Source: Sulfurovum sp. (lineage in GTDB: Bacteria > Campylobacterota > Campylobacteria > Campylobacterales > Sulfurovaceae). From it: 38,556 nt of DNA. Shown here piece after piece: positions 8,444 to 19,177 of this stretch; positions within the stretch are counted from its first letter, which is position 1; each line of letters begins with the position of its first letter. Both the position numbers and the translations under genes were made by a program. Below the pieces are notes generated by a model. It made no database searches, had not been told where the DNA came from, and saw only the letters and a list, made by a program, of their open reading frames with translations. The stretch is from the NCBI GenBank assembly GCA_028696055.1, contig JAQVHV010000006.1, positions 1-38,556 of the forward strand, written 5' to 3'.

Positions 8444-8797
8444 TCATATCTCTTCTCCGGAATTTTTAAATTTTTGGCTCAATTGTAATATCTCTTCAAT
8501 CTCCTCTTTTTTTTCATCGCCAAGCCTATCCAGCTCTTCCCTGTTCAAAAGGCCTTCATTCACATATCTTGCAAGTAACAGGGGAAGCATAGAATACCTG
8601 TAATCATACTTCTCATCAAACGCTTTGGCCTGCATGTTCAGAAACTCCCTGAGTTTCCAGAGATCATCATACTCCTCGAGCGGAAACTCTTTTACACGCG
8701 CCATGAGTCTCTCATAATCCCTCTGACAGGCCAGATCAAATAAGTATCTGGCAGATGCTTTTTCGCTTTTTGACCACTTTAGATCACCGTGAACCAT
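8444..8797 (-). CDS. Hypothetical protein
   Basis: 117-aa ORF, mostly helical and charged; no competing frame. Confidence 0.55.
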   Translation of the reverse strand: MVHGDLKWSKSEKASARYLFDLACQRDYERLMARVKEFPLEEYDDLWKLREFLNMQAKAFDEKYDYRYSMLPLLLARYVNEGLLNREELDRLGDEKKEEIEEILQLSQKFKNSGEEI

Positions 8798-8979
8798 TTT
8801 TATCCTTTGGAAGTCAGTACTTTTCCCTTCATGTCATAACATCAGTATAACAACCCAAAGCATAAATGGTACTTTGGGTGTAAATTCGGGAAAAGCCGGA
8901 TTTTTCTTTGGAGAGAAGCAATCATAATGAAGCATTGGTTAAAATAGTACCCATAGAAAAACAGAAGAGGGAGAAACGA

Positions 8980-9210
8980 ATGGAGATAACTCTGGATAAA
9001 AATGCATATATTGCAGAGCTTGAAAAGGTGCTGGAGCGGTTTTATCAGGCAAAAACGATTGAGGACAGGGAACAAATCAAGTATTTTCAGGGATACTGCC
9101 ATGGGATGATCCAGATGATGAAAAAGCTGGGAATCATGGATGAGGATGAGCTGAAGCAGATCGTCAAAAATGCCGAGCTGGAAGCACCTGCGATCTTCAG
9201 GGCCCAGTAA
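8980..9210 (+). CDS. Hypothetical protein (MEITLDKNAYIAELEKVLERFYQAKTIEDREQ...)
   Basis: ATG at 8980 with upstream GGGAG; shorter than the listed ORF start at 8908. Confidence 0.6.
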   Translation: MEITLDKNAYIAELEKVLERFYQAKTIEDREQIKYFQGYCHGMIQMMKKLGIMDEDELKQIVKNAELEAPAIFRAQ

Positions 9211-9335
9211 TATAGAGTATCTGACGTTGTGCCGTGCAGTCATGAGAGTATGAGAGGACAAAATGGCCCGACCCATCCTTCATGCTCCCCCTTTAGATAA
9301 TACAAACTGTTATATGGAAATAAATTTAGTTTATC

Positions 9336-10775
9336 TTGGTTATGATACAGGTGATGAACAAAGAACTTGAAATTTTAACCGATATTCCAAATATGATCAT
9401 TTTGAAACTTTCAGAGACATCGATCGTAGAGATATATGGAGAGAAAAGGTTAAAAAAGTTAAAAGGGAAACACCTCAAGGAGCTCTTCTCTCTGGAGCAA
9501 TATACACTTCTGCAGTATCTACTGCAGGGTGAAAAAGAGCATATTGTAGTTGACTGGGAGGGAAAGAGCTATGAGGTCTCTGCTCAGAACACGATACTCT
9601 ATTTTTACGATATCACGAAATACAACAGCATCGAGTCACAATTAAAACAGAGTCTGGATGACCTTATATCCAAAAAAGAGGAGCTTCAGGCCATCTTCGA
9701 TCTTGCCGCCAACGGCATCTCTCTTCTCAACCGTAACGGCTGCTTTGTATATGCAAACAAGTTTTTTCAGCAGATGATGGGCTACACCATGGAAGAGCTC
9801 TACAGTGAGTCCTGTATCTCGCTCTCTTCCCCCGAGTATGCGGAACCTTCCCAAAAGGCTGTTGAAAAAGCCATACGTTACGGAAGTATAGAGAAGTTTC
9901 GCAAGATCTGTATCACAAAATCAGGCAAAAGGCTCAATGCCAGTATGTCCTTGGCCTATCTGGAGAGCCGGGATGAGATCATCATGATCACTTCGGATAT
10001 CACTGAAGATATCGAATATCAGGACAAACTGAAAAAACAGGTGGAGATAGAGGTTTCAAAAAGGGCAGAACAGTATGAGATACTCTGTCACCAGTCAAGA
10101 CTTGCCGCAATGGGGGAGATGATAGATTCGATTGCCCATCAATGGAAACAGCCGCTCAACACCCTGGGGATCATCGTACAGGGACTGGGGCACTTCTCCA
10201 AGCAAAAAGATATCGATCACAAGCTACTCAGAGAGATAGAGGGTGAGATCATGGAGAAGGTAAACTATATGTCCCAGACCATTGATGACTTCAGTACTTT
10301 TTTCAAAACCTCAAAACAAAAAGAGGTTTTCAATGTATCAAAAAGTATAGAAGAGGCTCTTCGGTTGATCGACGTACAGCTTAAAACACACAGGATAGTC
10401 GTAGAGACTGCTGTAGAGACAGGTACGGATCTTGAGATCCTAGGGTATCAAAATGAGTTTAGGCAGGTGATACTCAATATGGTGCATAATGCGATGATGG
10501 CGATCACGGAAAACCAGCAAGGGGGTATGATCCGGATCAGTATCAAGTCACACAGAAATAATCTTCATATCGTGGTGCTTGACAATGGTGGAGGGATACC
10601 CAGAGAGATCATGCCAAAGATATTTGATCCGTACTTTACGACCAAAGAGAAGGGAAGCGGTATAGGGTTGTATATGTCCAAAGTGATTATAGAGACGCAT
10701 ATGGGCGGGCTCCTGGCTGTCAAAAACAGAGATGAAGGGGCACAGTTCACAATTATGCTGCCACAGGAGAAGTGA
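9336..10775 (+). CDS. PAS-domain sensor histidine kinase without obvious transmembrane segments
   Basis: PAS region, H-box RLAAMGEMIDSIAHQWKQPLN, N-box EFRQVILNMVHNAMMAI, DNGGGIP and GSGIGLYMSK ATP-binding motifs. Confidence 0.93.
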   Translation: MVMIQVMNKELEILTDIPNMIILKLSETSIVEIYGEKRLKKLKGKHLKELFSLEQYTLLQYLLQGEKEHIVVDWEGKSYEVSAQNTILYFYDITKYNSIESQLKQSLDDLISKKEELQAIFDLAANGISLLNRNGCFVYANKFFQQMMGYTMEELYSESCISLSSPEYAEPSQKAVEKAIRYGSIEKFRKICITKSGKRLNASMSLAYLESRDEIIMITSDITEDIEYQDKLKKQVEIEVSKRAEQYEILCHQSRLAAMGEMIDSIAHQWKQPLNTLGIIVQGLGHFSKQKDIDHKLLREIEGEIMEKVNYMSQTIDDFSTFFKTSKQKEVFNVSKSIEEALRLIDVQLKTHRIVVETAVETGTDLEILGYQNEFRQVILNMVHNAMMAITENQQGGMIRISIKSHRNNLHIVVLDNGGGIPREIMPKIFDPYFTTKEKGSGIGLYMSKVIIETHMGGLLAVKNRDEGAQFTIMLPQEK

Positions 10776-11449
10776 TGGAACTCTTACATGAAAAACTGCA
10801 GCCACTTACTGTCATTATTGCAGAAGATGATGAGAGTACACTCAAGTGGCTTGTGAAAATATTGTCGATCTACTTTAAAGAGGTGCGGGGAGCAGGCAAT
10901 GCGATCGATGCTCTGGAGCTTTTTGAATCCTCCCCGAGCGATGTGGTGATCTCGGATATTCAGATGCCCCAGGTGGATGGACTGAACTTTTTACAAAAGA
11001 TTATTTCGATCGCCCCTGAAACCCTATGCATCGTGATGACGGCATTTACCTCTCCGGAGTATCTGAACAGAGCTATCAGTGCAGGAGTCGGTTTCTATCT
11101 GAAAAAGCCGATAGACGTCGATGAACTCCTTGTTGCAGTGGCTTCCAATATAACCAGGGGTGAAACCCCGCTGCAACCGATAGGGAACCGCTACTACTAT
11201 GATGGGAAAAGAAAGGTGGTTGAGAAAGAGAGCGAGATCATAAAGCTGACAAAAAAAGAGATAGCGCTGTTGGAACTCCTCCTGCAGCATAAACATGCTA
11301 CCGTAAGTATAGAGCAGATCGAACACAGTGTCTGGGAGGAGCCTGCCAGCAGTGATGCGATACGTATGGTCATCGCAGGGATACGCAAAAAACTCTATCC
11401 TGAAGTGATAGAAAATATCAAAGGGGTAGGGTACCGGCTAAATATATAA
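10772..11449 (+). CDS. Response regulator with winged-helix DNA-binding domain
   Basis: Receiver domain (IIAEDDE, DVVISDIQMPQVDGL, KKPID); C-terminal OmpR-type domain ending GVGYRLNI; translationally coupled to the kinase. Confidence 0.93.
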   Translation: MMELLHEKLQPLTVIIAEDDESTLKWLVKILSIYFKEVRGAGNAIDALELFESSPSDVVISDIQMPQVDGLNFLQKIISIAPETLCIVMTAFTSPEYLNRAISAGVGFYLKKPIDVDELLVAVASNITRGETPLQPIGNRYYYDGKRKVVEKESEIIKLTKKEIALLELLLQHKHATVSIEQIEHSVWEEPASSDAIRMVIAGIRKKLYPEVIENIKGVGYRLNI

Positions 11450-11535
11450 AATCTTATGTCAATCTTATACTTCTCTTACACTATCCTTTTTCTTCTTGGC
11501 TATGATTGATTTAGAATTCATCATAAGGAGCTAGT

Positions 11536-12726
11536 ATGAAAAAGAAAATTCTGATTGTCGGCGGCGGTACGGCCGGCACGATGACCGCGAATAACCTCGC
11601 CAAAAAGTTGATGCCGGAGATAGACAGGGGTGACGTCGAAATCACCATGATCTCCAACTCCAAGTACCACTATTACCGACCGGGAGCGATGTATGTGGCC
11701 TTTCACAAATCAGAAGGCCATGAGTTCGTTAGAGATCAGCGGTCGCTTCTGATGCCGGAGATCGAGTTTATTGTGGATGCGGCTGTTGAGATCAATACGA
11801 ACCGTAATTTTGTGAAGGGGCAAAGCGGAAAACGGTATGAGTATGATTTCATGGTGCTTGCCACAGGCTGTGAAGCTGCACCGGAACGCATTCCGGGACT
11901 GAAAGAGGGGGGAGACTGGTTCTATACCTATGAAGGGGCGAGAAAACTGGCTGAAAAATTTCAAACGATCAAAAACGGTAGGGTGCTCATCACGGTAAAC
12001 TTCCCCAAAACGCCGAATATTCCCCATCAGTGCGGTATCGCACCGGTCGAGACGACGATCATGCTGCATGACTATCTGAAAGAAAAGGGGGTCAGGGAGA
12101 ATATCGAGATCGTATATACTTACCCGACAGAGGCCCAAAGCGTACACAATGGGCTCTTCCTGCAGGAACCGACCTCAAAAGTGTTGCCTGCGATCTTTGA
12201 CGAAATGGATATCAAACACAAAACCGGGTTTACGCTCAATAAAGTGGATCCGGCCAAAAAAGTGGCCTACTCTGAAGAGGGGGAGGAGATGGAGTTTGAC
12301 ATCCTCATGTCCACACCGCCTTTTATCGCTTCAAAAGTGATCAGAGAGTCGGGACTCTCAAAAGCCCTGGACGGTGAAGGCTGGCTTCCTACGGATAGGA
12401 AAACCCTTAAGGTAAAAGGTCTGGACAATGTCTATACGCTGGGGGACACGGTCGACCTTCCTGTCTCAAAAGCGGGAGGGACGATACACAACCAGACTGA
12501 TGTCGTAGCGGATAATATCGCTTCAGAACTCCGTTATGGGTACCCTACCGAGAGTTATGACGGACTGGTGATTGCCATTGCCCAGATGGGTCTCTCCTGC
12601 GGTATGCCTCTCTGGTATGACTATGAAGAGGATGTGCAGCCGACCCCGTGCAGCAAACTCGGCAGTTTTGTAAGAAAAGGTTTCAATAAAGGTATCTACT
12701 GGGCAGCAGCCCGTGGAATGATATAG
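11536..12726 (+). CDS. FAD-dependent oxidoreductase, sulfide:quinone oxidoreductase family
   Basis: ILIVGGGTAGTMTANNLAKKL Rossmann motif; YYRPGAMYVAF; PNIPHQCGIAPVE; LDNVYTLGDTVDLPVSKAGGTIHNQ. Confidence 0.88.
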   Translation: MKKKILIVGGGTAGTMTANNLAKKLMPEIDRGDVEITMISNSKYHYYRPGAMYVAFHKSEGHEFVRDQRSLLMPEIEFIVDAAVEINTNRNFVKGQSGKRYEYDFMVLATGCEAAPERIPGLKEGGDWFYTYEGARKLAEKFQTIKNGRVLITVNFPKTPNIPHQCGIAPVETTIMLHDYLKEKGVRENIEIVYTYPTEAQSVHNGLFLQEPTSKVLPAIFDEMDIKHKTGFTLNKVDPAKKVAYSEEGEEMEFDILMSTPPFIASKVIRESGLSKALDGEGWLPTDRKTLKVKGLDNVYTLGDTVDLPVSKAGGTIHNQTDVVADNIASELRYGYPTESYDGLVIAIAQMGLSCGMPLWYDYEEDVQPTPCSKLGSFVRKGFNKGIYWAAARGMI

Positions 12727-12735
12727 GAGAGAATG

Positions 12736-13089
12736 ATGAGTGAAAAAGTAGAAGTATTAAAATCAAAAGAGATGCAAGCGTTGGAAGAGAAGATGACGAT
12801 GTTGGTGCAGACAGGGAGAATCGATAACCTTATTGATCTTCTGGCTGTCGTTTCCGACAATATCGAAATGACCACACAGCCTATGGTGGAAAAAATGATA
12901 GGCACAGTGGACAATATGGCTACAGCAGGGTTTGTAACCGAAAACGCTGTCAGGTATGCAAAAAGAGAGACAGACAAAAATGAGGTACCTTCGCTCTTTG
13001 GAATGCTGAAACTCTTAAAAGACAAGGATACGAGAAAAGGCCTTGCGTTCGTCCTGAACCTCACAAAAGGTATCGGGAGGCAACTCTGA
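12736..13089 (+). CDS. DUF1641-like protein
   Basis: Directly downstream of the SQR-like gene; LVQTGRIDNLIDLL...ALVLNLTKGIG-like pattern typical of the family. Confidence 0.7.
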   Translation: MSEKVEVLKSKEMQALEEKMTMLVQTGRIDNLIDLLAVVSDNIEMTTQPMVEKMIGTVDNMATAGFVTENAVRYAKRETDKNEVPSLFGMLKLLKDKDTRKGLAFVLNLTKGIGRQL

Positions 13090-13274
13090 TCTTGTGTTTT
13101 CAGATCAAAGAAGTGGCAGAAAGAGGCTCTTCGGGCGTTTTTTCTCCCCTTTTTTGAGCGAGCAGATCTTCCCTGTCTACTCCCCCATATAACTGCATTG
13201 TCTCCCCTGAAGATGCAGTATCCTCCATTGCCCTAAGGAGATGCCTCTTTGTAAACCTGGCAATGAGATCTTTT

Positions 13275-14216
13275 CTATCCTTTCTGCCCAAGCTTCTTAT
13301 CGAGCAGAATGGCAAAAGGTATCTGGATGAGGTAGGCGAACATGATCGGCAGCAGCATGGAGACACCGAAGGCTTTCATCGAAAAGGTCGAGAGGACCAG
13401 TGCCAGCGTGATGTAGCGTGTGGCGCTGTGCCAGAATGCCGCTTTCTCCTGGGGAGAATCAAGATCGAAGATCAAGCGCGCAAAGAACAGGTCAAGCAGG
13501 TAGAAGGCGATCACCGCGGCAAGGGAGATGCCGACAAGCTCGGGCTGCAGATCAAAGAGATCGACAAGGTTCTGTGTGCTTTGCAGGCCGAAAAGATAAA
13601 AGAGGATCACAAAGATGCTTGCGTTGCTGATAAAAGGACGGTAGGTTTCGATGAAAGCGGCAAGCGGTTTGATCAGGATCACGATCCTGCTCGCCACAAA
13701 AGGGATAACGATCAGGAGTGTCACGACCACTCTGGCATAGCTGCTCATATTGTTGGTATCCTCGGTGTAGAGTGTCGAGAAATAGCCTTCGGTATAGATA
13801 CCGAAAAGGTGAAGCATCAGGAAAGAGAGCGATACCAAAAGGAGATTGATAAAGAGGATGATGAAGCCCAGCGAGGTGTCGCCGCCCGATTTTTTGATCC
13901 AGTACATGACCATACCGCCGCCGCTGAGTACAGAGAGCAGAAAGATCCCCGCGGCAATGCCGTAATCCTTTGTGCTCAACCCGATGGCCACGGCAAAGGC
14001 AGGAAGCAGAATAAAATTGAGAAAAAGGCTTTTTGCGATCACCGTGCGGTAGATCCATACCAGCTTCACATCGGAGAGCCTGACCTTGAAGAGAGAGGGC
14101 ATGATCATCGTCAATCCGGCAAAGAGGCAGATATTGGAGCTGAAGATAAACCCGTCGCTGTAGTAGCCGTAGGTAAATCCGAGTATTGCGCCCAACAAGA
14201 CAATCATGAGCTGCAT
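13275..14216 (-). CDS. Polytopic membrane protein, bile acid:sodium symporter/ACR3-like
   Basis: About 9-10 hydrophobic segments over 313 aa. Confidence 0.65.
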   Translation of the reverse strand: MQLMIVLLGAILGFTYGYYSDGFIFSSNICLFAGLTMIMPSLFKVRLSDVKLVWIYRTVIAKSLFLNFILLPAFAVAIGLSTKDYGIAAGIFLLSVLSGGGMVMYWIKKSGGDTSLGFIILFINLLLVSLSFLMLHLFGIYTEGYFSTLYTEDTNNMSSYARVVVTLLIVIPFVASRIVILIKPLAAFIETYRPFISNASIFVILFYLFGLQSTQNLVDLFDLQPELVGISLAAVIAFYLLDLFFARLIFDLDSPQEKAAFWHSATRYITLALVLSTFSMKAFGVSMLLPIMFAYLIQIPFAILLDKKLGQKG

Positions 14217-14247
14217 AGCGTCCCCCTTCTGATTTTATCGATCATCA

Positions 14248-14601
14248 TTAATGGTGCGTACCGCAGAAGTTGGCATCACATCCGTGTACCACGCCTGAAT
14301 ACTTTGAGTTGTTGATAAAGAATTTCAGGATATCCTTCCGGTAGTATCTGAAACGTTTGCCCTGAACGCTTTTTAGGGCTTTGGGGTCTTTCTGATGCAC
14401 TTGTACAAGTGTCTGATCCTCTTCGAAATACTCCATCCACGTATCTTCGTCCTTTTGTTTGGCAAAGTAGAAAGGCGTACCGTGGCACATCCCGCATTCT
14501 TTTGTGATGACACGAAATGTTTTGCTGTCGTACTTTTCCGCTGCGTAGAGTGTCTGTATCAAAAGCGCCGGGACGAGTAGTTTAAGGAAGAAGTGCTGCA
14601 T
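14248..14601 (-). CDS. Periplasmic c-type cytochrome-like protein
   Basis: Signal peptide and CGMCH haem-binding motif. Confidence 0.75.
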   Translation of the reverse strand: MQHFFLKLLVPALLIQTLYAAEKYDSKTFRVITKECGMCHGTPFYFAKQKDEDTWMEYFEEDQTLVQVHQKDPKALKSVQGKRFRYYRKDILKFFINNSKYSGVVHGCDANFCGTHH

Positions 14602-14671
14602 AGGTATACCTTTTCTGTCATCTTAAAGTGTCAGTGTGTAAAACCTGTGTAGCGGAGGGGAAAAGGCCCGG

Positions 14672-15247
14672 TTATGGTTTTTTGCCGAGCTTTTCCACTA
14701 TCAGCGCCGCTATCTTTTTGGAGAGGGCAAGGTTTCTGGCTTCTATCTTTTGATAAAGCGCTTCAGCATTGTCGGCTTTCATCCCCGTGCCGGCTTTTAC
14801 CTGAATATCAAGATAGATATCGTTCACCAGTACGATCAGGGAAACACCATTCCAGTAGGCATCATCGCCTAGACCCTCTATGGTTTCGAAGGTGTCGGGT
14901 TTGCCCTGATCTTTCAACGCTTCGGTATAGGCATATTTCTGCCTCTCGTACCGGTCTTTTGCCGATCGATGAACGGAGCTGCTCTCTTCCATGCTTTGCG
15001 TAGTATCTATGGTGATCCTGATGCTTCCGGACCGGTCAAACTGATCCACGCTGAAATAGGAACATACAAAGCCGACAAAGTGATCTCTGTCGTCTTTCAG
15101 GCGGCCTTCTTTCATCGGTATCCCCATCATCTCTTCCGCTTCCTGGTGGGTAAGAAGTCCGCAGGGATCAGGGATCGTTTCCGCCTGGATGAGAGAAAGT
15201 ATCATCCCTGCTGTCAAGAGCGTTCTGCGCAGCCATGTTTGCAGCAT
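14672..15247 (-). CDS. Secreted hypothetical protein
   Basis: Signal peptide (LLTAGMILSLIQAETIPDPCGLL); 191 aa. Confidence 0.65.
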   Translation of the reverse strand: MLQTWLRRTLLTAGMILSLIQAETIPDPCGLLTHQEAEEMMGIPMKEGRLKDDRDHFVGFVCSYFSVDQFDRSGSIRITIDTTQSMEESSSVHRSAKDRYERQKYAYTEALKDQGKPDTFETIEGLGDDAYWNGVSLIVLVNDIYLDIQVKAGTGMKADNAEALYQKIEARNLALSKKIAALIVEKLGKKP

Positions 15248-15363
15248 TGTCTTCCTCCTTTTTTCAGATTATAACAGATTTTCCGCGCTTGGATATCAAT
15301 GAACGATCCACGCTTCTTGATTATGCTATAATCAAAAGTTATCGTCAAGAAAGGAGCAGGAAG

Positions 15364-16428
15364 ATGAAAAAAATGTTGATAAAAGTGGCAGTCTCGTTTG
15401 TGACCCTCTTGATGGCGGATGCATCGATCCCCTCATCCGACCTGGAAGGAAGCAGGGATCTTGCCTATCTGAAAAGATATGAAGGATCAACGATCATTGC
15501 CTTTCAGCACAAACGGTTTGACCGCTTTGTACTGCCGCTGGCAGCATTGAAACCGGTTGAAGGGAAAAGAGACGGGAAAAACAATATCTATTTTGCCCCT
15601 GAATCGAGCAAAACACTCGAAGGGGAGCATACAAGGCTGGTCTATCTGCTTCCCCAGGAGCGTACGCCGCTGGAGGTAGCCAAAAATTATGAGGAGGAGA
15701 TCCTTTCCAAGGGAGGGAAGATCCTTTTTGCGTGCGAAAAATCCGAATGCGGGGGAGATGCGCACCGCACGACCTCCGGAGGCGGAGGGGAGATGAGCCT
15801 CTCGATGTTCCTGCAGACAGAAGAGGATGTCAAGGGGTACAATGAACTCTTCAGCAACGGCTACTGCGCACTGACAAGCCGGATCAATGATCAGCATTAC
15901 CTTAGTGCAGAACTTCCCTCTGAGAATGTATTTCTCTCCGTCCTGACCTATCAGGTCACAGACAGCTCTTTCTGCAAGGCATTCAAGGACAGAACGATCG
16001 CGGTTGTCGATGCGGTAGAGATCAAAGAGCGTGAACAGAAGATGGTCGTGATCAAAGCGGACGAGATGAACCAAAAGATCAACGATGAGGGGATGATCGC
16101 ACTCTACGGTATCTATTTTGATACAGACAAATCGGTCATCAAAGCGGAGTCAAAACCCACACTCGATGAGATCGCCAAAATGCTGGAACAAAACCCGCAA
16201 CAGAAGATCCTCGTGGTGGGGCATACGGATAATGAAGGGAGCTTCGAGTACAACAAGGGACTTTCCCAAAGACGTGCCGAAGCGGTTGTCGAGAGGCTGG
16301 TAGGAGCGTATGGGATCTCTCCAAAGAGACTCCGCTCTACCGGTGTATCCTATGCCTGCCCGGTGGCAAGCAACAGCTCAGAGGAGGGGAAAGCAAAGAA
16401 CCGACGTGTGGTCCTGGTCGGGGAGTAG
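15364..16428 (+). CDS. OmpA-family protein
   Basis: C-terminal OmpA motif: GIYFDTDKSVIKAESKPTLDEIAKML...VVGHTDNEGSFEYNKGLSQRRAEAV. Confidence 0.9.
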   Translation: MKKMLIKVAVSFVTLLMADASIPSSDLEGSRDLAYLKRYEGSTIIAFQHKRFDRFVLPLAALKPVEGKRDGKNNIYFAPESSKTLEGEHTRLVYLLPQERTPLEVAKNYEEEILSKGGKILFACEKSECGGDAHRTTSGGGGEMSLSMFLQTEEDVKGYNELFSNGYCALTSRINDQHYLSAELPSENVFLSVLTYQVTDSSFCKAFKDRTIAVVDAVEIKEREQKMVVIKADEMNQKINDEGMIALYGIYFDTDKSVIKAESKPTLDEIAKMLEQNPQQKILVVGHTDNEGSFEYNKGLSQRRAEAVVERLVGAYGISPKRLRSTGVSYACPVASNSSEEGKAKNRRVVLVGE

Positions 16429-16457
16429 ATACGGCTGAGAGAGAAGAGGGAATGCTG

Positions 16458-18383
16458 CTAGTGCCTCTTCGGCCATCGGTTGATATGGTGCGCATACAGA
16501 TCACTGGCACTCTGGTAATAGGTGATGATCTCCAGCGCATCCCTGGGTGAAATATGATCCGTCTCCTGATAGGTCGCATCCGTTAAACGCTCATCAATGA
16601 TATTGTAGTGATGGATGGTTCTATCGGGCTCCAGGACAAAAAGGCTTTTCTTTTTGAGCAGACCCAGCTTTTGGTAATTTCCGATAAAGGCACGCTCTTT
16701 AAAGTTCGGGTCCAGGATATTATCCCCATAGAATTGACTCTCATATTCCCAACCCATCGATGCCAGCAGTGTAGGCAGGGTATCGATCTGCGAGGAGAGT
16801 TTATGGATCACTTTTGGTTGTATGATCTCCGGAGCATAGACAATCAGAGGAATCCTGTATCGCCATATCGGGAGTTCAGTTTTTCCTGCACTTCCTCCGT
16901 TGTGGTCGGCAACGATGACAAAGATCGTATCTTTGAACCATGGTTTTTCTTTTGCTTTTTCCAAAAAGTCATGAATGGCATAATCGGCATATTTCACACC
17001 GCCTGCTCTTCCTGTATGAGAAGGTATATCGATCTTCCCTTCGGGATAGGTATAGGGTCTGTGGTTGGAGGTGGTCATGACAAAATTGAAAAAGGGTTTG
17101 TTTGCCTGATAGGATCTGTCCGATTCTTTCATTGCTTTGGCAAAGAGATCCTCATCACACACTCCCCAGACATTGGCAAAACTGATCTCATCTTCTTCAA
17201 AATCGGTTCTGTCGATCACATCAAATCCATTGTGAGAGAAAAAATCGTTCATGTTATCAAAATATCCATGACCCGCATAGATAAATTTGTTCTCATACCC
17301 TTTCTCCTGAAAGACAAATCCTGTTGAGAACATATTGTGGTTGTCGGGTCTCTTGACAATACTTCTTCCCGGCGTAGGAGGAAGAGAGAGTGTCACTGCT
17401 TCCATCCCTCTTACCGTCCGAGTGCCTGTGGCATATAGATGATCAAAAAAGAGTGATCTTTGGGTCAATGCATCCAGGTGAGGGGTCAGGTTCTGGTCAT
17501 TGCCGAATGCACCCATATAGGAGGCGCTGAGACTTTCGACCATGATCAGCATCACATTGTATTTTGACTCCTGCTCATCCCCGTTTTTGACGAGTTTGAG
17601 ATGGGTATCATTGAAATGCTCCAATCGGTCCAGGTTGTTCATGACCGTGGATCTCTCTTCTGTTTTGTAAAATGCATGATAATCCAGGGTATTGTTTCTG
17701 AAAGCAGAGAAGAGCGAATATAGTCCGTTTTTTGCCAGCTCATTGTTGTACTGGTTCTTTGATATCTGCGAGAGGCTCTGTTGCTCCATCGTATTGAAAA
17801 AAAGTATGGGTAAAAGTAAAAAAGTAACACCGACTTTTGCTCTTTTAAAAAAGGTTTGATCTGAATCAAATGTGTTGGTGAGCATTGCACTCTTTTTCAG
17901 GATAAGGCTGAATAAAAGAGTGTTGAGAATGAAAATAAGAGTGACCAGCAGCGGGATAGGATAGGATTCGAGAATATTATGTATCACTTCGTGTGTATAG
18001 ACCAGATAATCAACCGCGATAAAATTAAATCTTTTTCCGAACTCTTCCCAGAAAAACCACTCTGAGACAGCATTGAAAATCAATAGATAGGTGGCGATGA
18101 AAAAAACCGATACAAAAAGCAGTTTATGTATCTTCGTGTTGAATAATCTGTTGGGAAGCAGGATAAGATAGATCACCAGAGGGATAATATAATAGCTGGA
18201 AGCGACCAGATCATAGAATAAGCCTACTGCGTAGAGTTTAAAGAGGGGGATAACCCCCAGATCAACCTGGGTGATATCTGTGAAGAGTAAAATAGTTCTG
18301 CTTGCAAAACTGATAGCCGTAAATATCCCTATGATGAGAATAAGAAATAGAAAACGATTGTTGTTGGTATTGGACATGGGCAT
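16458..18383 (-). CDS. LTA synthase/phosphoglycerol transferase-type sulfatase family protein
   Basis: N-terminal membrane helices; NVMLIMVESLSASYMGAFG; FVIVADHNGG. Confidence 0.88.
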   Translation of the reverse strand: MPMSNTNNNRFLFLILIIGIFTAISFASRTILLFTDITQVDLGVIPLFKLYAVGLFYDLVASSYYIIPLVIYLILLPNRLFNTKIHKLLFVSVFFIATYLLIFNAVSEWFFWEEFGKRFNFIAVDYLVYTHEVIHNILESYPIPLLVTLIFILNTLLFSLILKKSAMLTNTFDSDQTFFKRAKVGVTFLLLPILFFNTMEQQSLSQISKNQYNNELAKNGLYSLFSAFRNNTLDYHAFYKTEERSTVMNNLDRLEHFNDTHLKLVKNGDEQESKYNVMLIMVESLSASYMGAFGNDQNLTPHLDALTQRSLFFDHLYATGTRTVRGMEAVTLSLPPTPGRSIVKRPDNHNMFSTGFVFQEKGYENKFIYAGHGYFDNMNDFFSHNGFDVIDRTDFEEDEISFANVWGVCDEDLFAKAMKESDRSYQANKPFFNFVMTTSNHRPYTYPEGKIDIPSHTGRAGGVKYADYAIHDFLEKAKEKPWFKDTIFVIVADHNGGSAGKTELPIWRYRIPLIVYAPEIIQPKVIHKLSSQIDTLPTLLASMGWEYESQFYGDNILDPNFKERAFIGNYQKLGLLKKKSLFVLEPDRTIHHYNIIDERLTDATYQETDHISPRDALEIITYYQSASDLYAHHINRWPKRH

Positions 18384-18617
18384 CCTTGTGTAGTATATTA
18401 TAAAGTTTTATATTATATCTCTATTTTATTAATTAATTTATATAAATAATTAACAGTTGATAAACCGCTCTCTCTTCAGAAAGAATAGCATGAGGTCAGC
18501 AGTTGAAAAAATGACAATGTGACATATTTTTCACTTTCGACAAGAAGAGTTGCTATACTTTGGCAATCAATTTGAGATCCCCGGCCAGGCTGAGGATGAG
18601 GTTTCCAAGGAGTAAAG

Positions 18618-19175
18618 ATGATCGTAGGGATAGAAGGGATCGTGGAGCGCAAAGATCCAACATTTGTGCATATCAATGTCAACGGGCTGATCTATGAGGT
18701 GATGGTCTCGGTAAATACCTCCAATGCCATTCAGGAGAAGAGGGTAAAGCTCTTTACCACACAGATCATACGTGAAGATGCACAGCTTCTCTTCGGGTTT
18801 ACAGATATGAACGAGAAGAAGATGTTCGATACGGTGCTCAAGATCAATGGCGTCGGACCGAAAGTAGGATTGGCGATCTGCTCGACCTTTACGCCGGAGA
18901 CCTTTGCGAGGGTGGTCAGCGCCAAGGATGTAGGGCTTCTCAAAAGAGTGCCGGGGATCGGCCCGAAAGCAGCCAGCCGCATCCTGGTGGAGCTGGCGGA
19001 CTTTATCGTGGATAGCAGCGCAGAGAGCAGCGGTAACGGATCGATGATGGAGGCGGAGATGGCGCTGGAGAGCCTCGGCTTCAAAAAAGAGGCGATCCGC
19101 AAAGCGCTGGCAGGCTGCAGCGGCGATACGGCTGCGCTGGTCAAAGAGGGGTTGAAAAAACTGCAGAGGCTCTGA
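18618..19175 (+). CDS. ruvA: Holliday junction branch migration protein RuvA
   Basis: [62 protein letters not shown]. Confidence 0.96.
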   Translation: MIVGIEGIVERKDPTFVHINVNGLIYEVMVSVNTSNAIQEKRVKLFTTQIIREDAQLLFGFTDMNEKKMFDTVLKINGVGPKVGLAICSTFTPETFARVVSAKDVGLLKRVPGIGPKAASRILVELADFIVDSSAESSGNGSMMEAEMALESLGFKKEAIRKALAGCSGDTAALVKEGLKKLQRL

Positions 19176-19177
19176 TC

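Noticed and set aside
13263-14315. 350-aa plus-strand ORF opposite the symporter-like gene
   Set aside because: Highly charged, no recognisable domain; a shadow ORF antisense to a clear membrane protein.
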